From positions 620,001 through 684,000 of the forward strand of contig JBHGNT010000017.1 in assembly GCA_043228905.1 (NCBI GenBank): 64,000 nt of DNA, written 5' to 3'. A program made the translations under genes and the position numbers. A model generated the notes under the pieces. The model had not been told where the DNA came from, made no database searches, and saw only the letters and a program-made list of their open reading frames with translations. This document shows, one piece after another, positions 12,100 to 36,357 of the stretch. Position 1 is the first letter of the stretch, and each line of letters starts with the position of its first letter. This stretch comes from Azolla caroliniana. Lineage: Eukaryota; Polypodiophyta.

Positions 12100-15000
12100 T
12101 TAGGTCGGAACCAACATGTGTACTTTGTCTTGTCCATTTATATCGTTGAATATTGCAATGACAGTGGTAAAGATCAACACAACGAGAAACACCCCAAGGA
12201 GCTGCACCTCTAGACAATAATGTAGATTTTTCAACCTCACCCTAGATAATGTGTGAGGCAAGTCCAAGCTTGAAAATGGAACGTTGTCTTTATAGCCACT
12301 CATGTGATCTACGCCTCCTTTATGAATGTGATTTGATTCTCTTTCATATATGTGATTCACCTCTCTTTCATGTCTGTGGATATTGCCACTATTATTTAAA
12401 ATATTATAGTTCATAAGATTTCTCGAGCATAATTCAAGTGAACCATTGGAAGCTAAGGCATTGTCGACAAAATCTTCATCAAAATAGGTTTCACTTGAGA
12501 TCGGTGACGATGAAATCTTGGTTTGCATATCTAGACTATTGGTTTGTATGTCTTTCTTATATAGAAGTGTATGTGTGCACGTGTGCTTTGACAAATCATC
12601 ATCAATGGTATCACCAGCTATGGGATTCTCTCGCACACTCCAACCCAACTCACTAAGAGTTTCCAAATCAAAATCCGGAGCCGTACATTCGAATGAGGTG
12701 CCTCTCAAATCCCGAGTTGACCTTATCAATCTCCTTGAGATGGAAAAAATGTAGTCTTCCTTGGACATGGGAGATTTTATAACCTCAAAATCACATAAAT
12801 CAAAAGTTTAGCATACCAAGGAATAGGTGTTAAATGTTTAGTTTTGATTAGTTGTTTACAATTTGAGTCTTATGTTTTAGGATTAAGTTTTAGTGTTTAT
12901 TTAGCGGTTCAAGTTTGGTGATTAGGGTTTCAAGTTTGGCTTGAGGATTAACGTTTAGGTTTCACATTTAATGTTTAGTGTTTGGTATTTACTAGGGGAT
13001 TAGGGACTCGAATTTAATGTTTGGGTTTAGAGTTTAATGTTTTAGTTCAGGGTTTAGGGAGTCGGGATTAGGGATTAGGGTTTAGGGTTTAGGGTTTAGG
13101 GTTTAGGGTTTAGGGTTTAGGCCACAGTTTCACAAACCTGAGAAGATGGCTGTCGGCATTCACTTGGCCAGGAATCTACCTTCCGAATACTATCATCTTC
13201 AGAGCTGATGGTGACAACTTTATCATTAGTAAGCTCCACGGCCTTTCTCGAGGCATAGTTGTCTTCAGTGCGATCTTCATCATCAGATTTCTCCAAAGGT
13301 TTTTCCAAAGACAGGAGGAGCTCCATAGAACCATCACTATTCAAAGTGCTTTGTGGGTATTCATCAATTTCCACTTTATTTTCTCTACATTGATCAATAT
13401 CCAGTTCATTTTCTCTACATTGATCAACTTCCACTTCATTAGAAAACTGAGAACCCACATTGATATGCATATAGCTGAGATCTACAGACTTTATACACTC
13501 ACTAGATAGTGGAGCAATTTTCTTGGAATCCGGCAAATTTATATGAGCTAGCAAGTATTCCAATTCTGAATCAACAGTACACTGAGGTGAAAGAAGAGGC
13601 AATGACAATTGCTTTGTAGGGTAAGGTATATTCTGCCCAATCTCAGAAACAGACCCCAGTGAGGAGCAAGATGATATAGAGTCAGTCATGACGGTGGCCG
13701 AATATTCATGAGAATCTACAATGATGTCATTACTTAAAGTTCTAGAATCTGAAGATTCCCCTCTGCTTCCAAGGCTCTCTCTCCTCCTTGACATTCTCTC
13801 TGGGAAATCCCCACCTCTAACATCCTCAATGCCATCACCACTATAACCACTAGATTCCGAAGAATATTTGCCTAGGTTTCCAAGATTCTTTCTCCTCGAG
13901 ATTCTCTTCTCCAGGGATTCCCTTACTCTGGGATTCTTGATGCCGCCACCACTCGATGCACTATATTCCAACGATTCTTCGACTCTTGGGTTGAGGATTG
14001 CTTTCCTCCTCAAGATCTGCTCCGAAGACTCCCCTATTCTCATATCCTCAATGATGCCACCACCACTCAAAGCACTAGAATCCGAAGATCTCCTTACACT
14101 CTTCCGCTGCCTCGGCATTGTCTTCTCCTTCTCCTTACACTCTTTTGCGATAGCGAGGGCTCGGGTCACAGCTTGCCTTACCTTCAGAGCGGGATCAAGG
14201 CGAGCTTTATCCAAGGCTCGGATGACCGTACCTACCTCTGAGGCTAAGGCCTGGGAGCCCCCCAACCGACCAATCAATGATCCAATAAGTTGTGCTGCGG
14301 CCACACGAACCTGCCATGTCCGCGAGGCGCGGGATGCAACCGAACCAAAGGCCGACCTCACACCCCCAGGAACATTAACAACAATAACCTCGGCAGCAAC
14401 CTGAAGCAACAAGGCTTGGTAGTCATGTAGAATCGATGCATTCTGCTCGGCCAATGCTTGGACGAGGCCGAAATGGGCAGTTGTTAGCTTCTTTTTCTCT
14501 ACCAAACACATCGATGCTCGATGGCACACATTTGTAGCTAGGTCAGAGCTTGCATGCTTGGACCAATTCTCAGATGTGATGAGAGCTTTCAAGCATGTTG
14601 CAGAGCCCATGGAAACATGGTCCAAGTTGGAGGAAAGCACACTCAGCAATGGTTGTGAGAGCCCATGTAGTAATAATACATCTCGATCATGATCATGCAT
14701 TGATGATAATGACAACATAGAATCATCACAAGAGATTGTATGATGCGATGATGATGATGATAAACACTTAGATTCATCACTAGAGATTATAGGAGGAGGG
14801 GTGGTACCTATACAATACCTGACCAGAGACGACACGACATCGGCACAAGCTTGATGTAGACCAGTTCTTCCAAAAGAAGTAGCAGAAGAAGAGAGACATC
14901 GGATTAGGACAGACATTATCCGGGGTATGAACTGGCCGGCCGCCCACGTGTGAACACGAGCAAGCTCGGAGAAGAGACAAATTGCTGATGCTTGTGCCAT

Positions 15001-15216
15001 TTCTACACTGGAAGTGGAGATGGCTTCCACGAAACAGGGGATGGTCCCTGTGTCAAGATCCGATTGCACCAAGGATTTCAGAGATTCCATGGCACTCCGA
15101 CGAGCGTGAGGGTCTCTGTCAGAGAGCTTTAAGAGCTCATGGCGGATCTTTAAGTTCAATTTAGATAGAGAAGGAGAAGGAGAAGGAGAAGAAACAGAGG
15201 AGTATGGGTTTGTCAT
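12100..15216 (-). CDS. ARM-repeat KASH protein of SINE1/SINE2 type (2 exons, 920 aa)
   Basis: Predicted outer nuclear envelope protein that would bind SUN proteins. Exon 1 is 15216-13138 (693 codons) and exon 2 is 12783-12100; donor CAG/GTTTGT and acceptor TTTTGAG/GTT join in phase 0. Residues about 25-370 are helical ARM/HEAT-like sequence matching the plant SINE1/SINE2 N-terminus (LFSELARVHTWAAGQFIPRI, GLSQPLLSVLSSN, ATCLKALITSENW). Residues about 373-490 hold Ser/Arg/Glu-rich tandem modules of about 36 aa. Exon 2 ends with a hydrophobic segment at about 886-905 (VQLLGVFLVVLIFTTVIAIF) and a 15-residue tail ending in LVPT at the exact C-terminus, the plant KASH signature. At 920 aa it is longer than the roughly 570-580 aa Arabidopsis proteins. 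If unspliced, translation stops at 13117, giving a 699-aa product without the anchor. SUN binding is inferred. Confidence 0.85.
12880..13121. repeat. Interstitial telomeric repeat (TTTAGGG)n with degenerate extension
   Basis: Uninterrupted TTTAGGG units fill 13075-13121. From there to about 12880 the sequence is a decaying series of related words (GGATTAGGG, GGTTTAGGGA, GTTTAGTGTTT, TTAGGATT). It occupies most of the 354-bp intron (12784-13137) of the KASH gene. On the transcribed strand it reads CCCTAAA, starting 16 bases after the splice donor. Confidence 0.95.
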
Positions 15217-17099
15217 AGCTGGATGTGGGCGATGGTGGTGAAGTTAGACTGTAACGTTTGCGACATAACCCAAGCAGTGGCAGTAGGTCTGGCATAGGCG
15301 AGGGTGGATCATTAGAGCTGCACTTCCATACTTAATTCCAACAAGAATCCACCCTCCTTCCTAACCTCATTTTGTTCCTAAATCATCACCAATGCTATGC
15401 TTTACTCCCCACATTTTCAGTGCTCATGAAATGCATTTGCCACTAGTGTTGAATGCAGTGTATACATATGGCCATATCTATCTATCAACCGGATGTGTTG
15501 CTTTTCTTCCACATCCTATTTATAAGCATGATTTTTAAGATTAGCTTTAGCTAAGTACCTAGATGTTCATTATTGTTCATATGCATTTGGCAAGACTAGG
15601 CTTCCCCATCTATCAACGCCCAATAAAGTAAAGAAATGCATATGCTCATTTGGCAAGACTAGGCTTCCCCATCTATCAAGGAGGTATACGGTTGGATGTT
15701 CATTATTGTTCATATGCTTTTCCTAGGCATCCAATTGCAAATAGATTTGCAAGAATGTAAAACAAAAGAATTTTGTGAACTTGAAGAAACGCAAGCATCC
15801 ATGTCATGAATCATTTGCAAAAGATGTAGGGCCATTCAATCGTCCTATTTGTTGAATAGTTTGCACGATTGCATCGTGCCACCACATGAGGATGTTGCAC
15901 AACCAACTTTTGTGCTAATAAGTCCATACGTATTGAACAATACATGAAGGAAATTCCTATCCATAAAAATCTCTTTGTCCATCTGTGAATGTCTCTTTAT
16001 TACCTTCCAATTATGCTTTCTATTTTATATCAAAATTTTCCTCTTCTTCACTGAAATTTGAAGGCATCTTTATATTATGTACTTGTACACATCTTCTTGC
16101 TGTACACAAGCCTCTTCCACAACATCCAACCATATACCTCTTTGTCAAAATAAAGTAAAGAAAAATGGAATCACTTTTCATAAGCAGGTAAACGTAACAA
16201 AATCATATAAGACATTTAAAACCCAAGAATATGTAGATGTATTCACCTTGATTCTAAATCCAAATGTACGAACCCAAGTGAAGTAGTTGTTCCACAAGTG
16301 AAGGTTGAATTGTAACCAAGGCGTGTAGAAGTTTCCACCTTGTGAGAACTCCGTGGGGCAATTAACAAAGCACATGTTTTGCATATCTAGAATGTATCCT
16401 ACATTCCTCCTACTTCAGATTTTTCATGACGCTAGCCTGGATTCATTATTCTTTCTTTCTGACATAAAATCAGGAATTGCGTACAGCAGGTATTGATTTG
16501 TGCATACCGCTGATGTTAATGACAAATCATTTACAATGCAAAACTCTCTTAATTTGCACATCTCAAAACTCAAACAGGATGCTATGTTGTTCATTCACCA
16601 GCAGTATATGTTCATCTTTACTTTACAATGCTTAATTTACTCTTCAATGTCCATATTATCATTGCACAAAGTTACGAAACAAAATTTATTCAATTTCAGC
16701 ATGCTTTCAAAACATACATTATCCATCATATAAACATAACCGCCTGTACAATACATATACTGATTGACACAGCAAAATCGGTACCTCTAATATTAGACTG
16801 AACAAGGGAAGGCTAACCTTCAAAAAGGTTGCTAATGAAATCTTGCAAGTTACAACAAAGCAGCAAATCTTTTTTGACAATGCTGAATCGGGGGTCAGGG
16901 AAGAAAGGTATACAAAGAGATGTTACCATCTCCATGGCTGGTAAGAGAAATACCCTATACATTCATTCATCTTGTGTAGACAGACCTTAAAAGATCCTTT
17001 GTTATACCTGGATCATTACAATAATTCGATGTAAATGAACGGCCACAATTTGTTTGACCTAACATCATTAATGAGGGAAGGAATGTACTTAACAAAACA
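15217..17099. other. Intergenic DNA between KASH and PICKLE-type genes
   Basis: Presumed upstream region of the KASH gene and 3' flank of the chromatin remodeller. A motif of about 33 bases (catttggcaagactaggctt and on) occurs twice, at 15584 and 15647, and gatgttcattattgttcat also occurs twice nearby, so a small nested duplication lies at 15563-15720. No coding pattern was found. Confidence 0.55.
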
Positions 17100-30320
<13,221 letters not shown>

Positions 30321-30629
30321 ATATTACCCTTTGATGAGAAGACCTTCCGAGCAAGAAGAAGAAGAAAAATAAGCAAGCTTCCAGTTTCTGGATATAAATG
30401 AATTCTGAGAGAAAGATTTCCCAATAAATCTTGTTCGAATTCAGGACCGATCCAGGGCTTAGAACCGACTTCCAGAAGAGAAGAAAGAAGCTCGGCAATG
30501 AGTAGAGAGGCTTAAATCTGGGATTAGGGTTTTGTGTTGGTCCGTTGGGTTCTTGGAGGAAAAACAGAGTGATGCGATGGATCCGACCGAGTACAGTAGA
30601 AGAAGAGGAAGAGTAGGATGAATCTCTCG

Positions 30630-30670
<41 letters not shown>

Positions 30671-33600
30671 GTCTTTTGTCTCTCTGACTGTGTGTGTGTG
30701 TTCTTCCGTCTGCTCAAAATAAAGAGTTCCCTCCTCTGCCCCTGCCCTGTCCTGTTCTCTTCTCTCTCCTTCTCTTCTCTTCTCTTCTCTCTCTTTCTCT
30801 CCTCACTTGCATACTTGGCCTGCCTTAGTAATAATATATGTATGTATGTACATATACATATATGTATGTATGTATATACATATACATATATGTATGTATA
30901 TGTATAGCCACCACACATGCTATTACATACATACATACTCCTGTGTCTGGGTGTCTCTTTCTTTTTGCCATAATTTTTAGGGTTTTTTCCCTTTTATTTT
31001 CTACCCTTTTTCTAATTTCTCTTTATTTTCACCTTTTTCCCCTGCTGTATGTATTTTTTTTTCTGCTCTAATCATTTCACTAATTACATGGGTTCTCATT
31101 TTTCAACCATATCCTTTCATTTCTCAAGCACGGTTATATTTTGGATCTTTTAATCATTTTGCCGCGAATCGTATCTCTTATTGTTGTTTTTCTTGGCCTC
31201 TATCTATGATGTCCTAACCTTTGTTTAATCAAGTCTTGTTAATTGTGTTACTAACTAATCAGGGTTATTTTTACACCCATCATTGTCCTTTCGTTTTTTC
31301 GTCTTGTTAATCATGTTACCAATTAGATTCCATATATTCTCACGCTTGGATCAATTGTGTAGAACATCATATCCTTCGATTTCTTGAGTTTTGCTTGCTT
31401 ATCATGTTTGTATTCGCATCAATGCAATAATACAGTAGTTGTATCCTTAACACGCTTTTTAAAGTGCACGATGATTGTTGTGTTATGACGTAATAAAATT
31501 GTGGTGATTCTAACGTAATTTGAAAGTTCGTGATCGATTTTGAAAACACGGTCAATATGATTGTTGAGTAAACAACCTACTTCTACTACAATAATTGTGA
31601 TGTTGGGCTCAACATTTTGATCAATAAAATCATCAATTTTGACATTAACATGACAAAAAAGTGCTCAGTTGATAAATTATCGCAATTGTTAATGTGATTT
31701 GAACATGTATGTATCATTCATTCTTACTAGATGTGAGTTATTGAATTCACCTTCAAAAACAACATACATACATACATTTTACGAGATTATTTGTGCCACC
31801 AACAAACAACATTTAGGTAGTATTTTTGGCAGAAGCAATCGTACCAATTACCATCACTAGCATGCACATAAGCATGCCTTAAAGAGGTAAGGCCCCTCCA
31901 TTATGTAAGATTCAATATGGTAGAGGTGAGACCCCCCATAAGGTAAGATTTGATACTATGGAAGACAATATCTCTCCATTAGTAGGATCATATACCTATA
32001 TTTAATCACAAAACTCGAACATAAGCATGCTGGAAACAAGAGTACATCAACCCAAACGCTCACAAGTCAAGACTTATCAACTTGCTAGAGCTCTTCCCAT
32101 GTGTCACGTGACATAGGAGAGAAGTAAACACAATCATACATTGGATGTGGAAAATGTGAATGTTCAATAGAGAGCAATTCTTCGTGTAGCCAAATATATA
32201 ACAAAGCAAGCCTCCATAAGAACAAGTATATGTGTTGTTCTCATAACAAATATGTCACGACATTCGATTTTTAATAGATGTCCATTGGCCTCAATCTTCA
32301 CTCATTGCGCAATAAAAAACTCGAGGATGGAATTGAATGCACATGGTTAGAATGACATATGCAAGTTGACTAATTTAGAACGCATAATATAAACGCACGG
32401 CACAACACTTGAGACATGGTTTGAATAACAATGTATGAATGCCAGAATGAAAGACATCCATGAAGATTGGATCCGATACGTACATGTGTTTGTACTAACC
32501 AATATTTAGAAATTTTTAAAGTGTAGAAATTATAACCATCATCATCATCATCCATGTTGACAATATTGCAAGTTCAAAAGCCCTCACACACATACAAGTA
32601 TAAAAGAAAAACTTCCCAAACACCCAATATTGACTACTATTACCCATAAAGTACCGAGTGGCTTCCAAATTCCTACCCCAATGGATATTTGTAGATTTTA
32701 CTAGTTGTGAAGAATGACAATGTCAAGCATAAATTTGAATGTTATTGTACATCCTCGTTTAATTATAATATTATAAAAGTTTATGTATAAGCGATACACT
32801 GCAACTAGTCATCAAAAGACTAATAAACATGTGGCACGTCCAAGACAAACAATCATGGAGAATGCACCATATAAAGAGCAACATGTGCAATGCAATCCCA
32901 TAATTGACCACAATTCAAACATTCCAAAAAAACTAGTCATTGCGACAGTCCACAAAGAATGAATTAGTAATACATTTATGTCAATAATCATCTTGTTACA
33001 ACTCAAATAAGGACACATTGGAGTTCTACGTTAGCCACATGTAGTCTCGTGATATGGGACGAGGGATTACATACCCCCTGGGTTATCAAATTTTTATGTA
33101 TTGGTGGTTGTATTGTTATTACTTATTATATTGAAATGACATGTCGCATGGGCGTGACTAGCACCAATGTTGAGAACGAATGCCATTTGTATACATATTG
33201 TTTGCGTGTTAGTAATTACAAAGGACTTTATCAAGACAGTGGAACCACCAACCTTCGTGTGTCTAGATTAATTCTAATAATTTTTTTTCATGTACAACTC
33301 AAAGCTAACGTTATGTAGCTAACTTACATGAATTCATTCCCAAGGGTCGTCGTGTATCCACGCACATTCTTATTGGTACAAAAATGTTGATATGGAAGTG
33401 AAATGAACGGTATTAAACAATTTATATGTACTTTTGAGACTCAAACATGCGTGACAAAGCGCTCCACATAAACCACTCACTATTTTTAAGCACTTAATTC
33501 ATGTAATCTTCTATGAAAGGCATATTAAAGATTGTACAACATATCCATTAAAAATGGAAGATAAATAGTATAATTTTCTATTTGATTCTCAAATCTCATA

Positions 33601-36357
33601 ATAATAATCTATTAGCTTTACTAACATCTTGCAAGAGTAGAGGACAATCATAACTTTTAAATAAGCGACTATTGTAAGCTACCAATGAAAAGCTCTGTAA
33701 TTCGTATAAGCAATTTTCATAACGAATATTTCTAATGCTTACATACTATACTAGTTTAAATCAACAATATGTTTCTCACACATTTTGTCAAACAAAAATC
33801 CATTTGTATTGTATTATTCTCTACTTATACACAACCTCATGTAAGACTAATATTGGTATTTTGAAATTATATGTCACACATCATATCATGCACACACATT
33901 GTTCAAAAATTCACAAACTAAGCTCGACACCCCTCTCATGATATTGTTCACCTGAATATCCATAGTAACAACATCATAATAGTCAACATGTAACATACAC
34001 ATCCAACTACTCTCACAAACTAAGCTTGAACCCTCGAAATTTGTCATGAGAATTTCCATAATAGCAAGAAGATTGTAATCAAGAGGTTACATTATACATA
34101 CACATATGTCCACATATATGTACACACACATGTAGAATACAAACTACATGGGATTAATATAATTGATTTGCATTAATATTTATACTTATCCCAAAGGTCG
34201 ACCTTTTTTCTAACAAAAATTGAGACAACTTGGAGATATTAAAGAGAATACACATTCTCAGTAATAAATCAAGTTAAGTATTTGTAATCATGTTCTTGAC
34301 ACATGAGTTATTTATCATCATTGAGGAATATTTACAACTATAAGAAAATATCATAAACAAAATTGAATGGATTGTATCACTTTCACACAACTTACCCAAT
34401 TTTCATTTATTGTATAAATATACACCCTGATTCCATTTATCATATAAATTTCATTTATTGTTTATAGATATATTTCTTAGTATCCTAATGTTGTTTCTTT
34501 TGGCCATGAGCTGAAGGGCATACAAAATATTGGTTGTGAGAATCTGAGCATACACGTGACCATACATATATACATTTGATAATCACCTCTAAGATCAAGG
34601 TGTTGAAATTCCAAAGTATTACATTGTTGTTTGTTTGTAGCCGAGGGATAGTCATGACATAGATTGACATATTCGCATTCGTAAGGCCTCCCCCATGAAT
34701 GCATACAAATACAAATACAAATAGATGTAAAAGTATTCGTTAAAAAAAAACAAGAAATAGATTGAGTAGTTTAGGAATAATTCTTTGGAAACAATGGTGT
34801 AGACAAGTCTTTTCCAATCAAACGATGCATCAAGCAATGTTATTGCAAGAGATATGGAGTGAAGTTGTAGCCACTCTAAAGAGCCAATATGATGGCCTCA
34901 CAGGTGGATCCAAGGGAGTCAAAAGACAAGGATTAGCCTTCATCCAACAATGGTTGTCCTCTCCCTTTCTTGAGTCATGACTTAGAGGGCCTCCACATAA
35001 GATGCAACTATCGTGCCCCTACTGGGATTTGTATATAACATTCTCATCAGTAAATTTTATAATTAATGGAAAGAGTTTGTTTTTGGAAGAAGAAGAAGAT
35101 GATGATGATGATGAGAGGCTTTTGCGTACGCAAAACCAAGCTATTGATTGAAATGATGAAGTTCATACGGATATAATTGATGAGCTTGAAGATATGGACG
35201 ATGAAGATGATAGCGCATACTCTTAAATTTAGAAGTGTTACTTAGAAGTTAGAAATTAGAATATAATGGTTCTTAAACTCTTTAATTAAAACTTTTCTTA
35301 TGTTGATGTGATTTTGAAGACCTTTCATATTTCTATTAATGAGTGATTGTTCTTTTTTCATTGAATTAATTTATCTTTATTTTGTAAATTTATTTTGCAA
35401 GATGAATGGTTTTATAATATTCTTGGGCCCATTTCTTATTCTGGAATATTGTGAATATCAAGCATGTGTTAATTATCACTATACATGTTTCAATTCTGTT
35501 CACATTAATTTCCCTTCTTGAGCCTATACATTCGTTCAATTTCTAAGGTCTAGTGAGGACCTTGTAAGAACTTCCATAGTCTTTTTAACTTACGTTGCTG
35601 GGGAGTTGATGAGAAAGAAAATTACTTTTTTGAGTAGTTTGTTAGTGGTCCCAAAACCCATCTATTCATGCATGTGTATTATAAGTTAGGAGCTCATGGG
35701 TCAATAGTGAAGATTTAGTATGAGTCTAACCCCTTTCCCACATTATTCACTGAGTTGTTTCTTATTCATAGTTCACAACTTAATTTTTTATGTTTGTTAA
35801 AACAAAATGGCTCACATGCTAGAGTTTGCCCCATAACAGTTAACATATTGTCGTGCAAAAATTGAGCTGCTTCATTTATCTTAATACCAGATGATGCAGT
35901 TGACTTGAGTTCTCTGAATTTGCATGCAAAAGTCCTTGCACGAAATGAGATGTTCCCACCTTTCCAAATCAAAACATCTAGTAGTACCCTTGGACCATAT
36001 GGTATTTTGTGTACAACATAACAAAATTAGTTAGTAAATACATCCATCTATGCATAGATCTCGAACCATGATTATTGGCAAGAATTGATGTCTAATGATG
36101 TTTGTAGAGGTTGTGGGTGAAGTGCAAAAAATAGTAACAATACTTAATGCCAACTTGGGAAATTGTACAAAAGAATAATGAAGAGTACCCCATTTACAAT
36201 AAAGAAATCTGTAGTATTACAATTACAAATCCATTCCTCCAAGGGGTTAAGAAAATGACTCTCTCAATCTCTCTCTGGGCATAGTTTATGTTTGGAAGTG
36301 AAGAATTAAATCATATACTAAGCAAAGAACTCACTGCTTGGTATTCAAACTTAAACC
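30321..36357. other. Leader of PICKLE gene and 5.4-kb intergenic region
   Basis: Next to the start codon lies a GA-rich leader on the minus strand, with a CT/GA run at 30629-30666 and TATG/CATA-rich DNA at 30835-30905. From 31000 to 36357 the DNA is AT-rich with no gene that I recognise. A short plus-strand patch at 34762-35225 has coding-like composition (a 72-codon ORF, then an Asp/Glu-rich stretch near 35090-35220) and may be a relic. The 3' UTR of the ArfGAP gene must lie just below 36358. Confidence 0.55.
30629..30666. repeat. (CT)n microsatellite in PICKLE leader
   Basis: CT run about 310 bases upstream of the start codon, so GA-rich in the presumed 5' UTR or promoter. Confidence 0.93.

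Noticed and set aside
13021-13121. Possible chromosome end, because of the TTTAGGG array
   Set aside because: Only about 50 bases are perfect, genes continue on both sides, and the array lies inside an intron. It is interstitial.
13868-14404. 178-codon plus-strand ORF
   Set aside because: Antisense shadow of the KASH gene's coding exon, with no recognisable domain.
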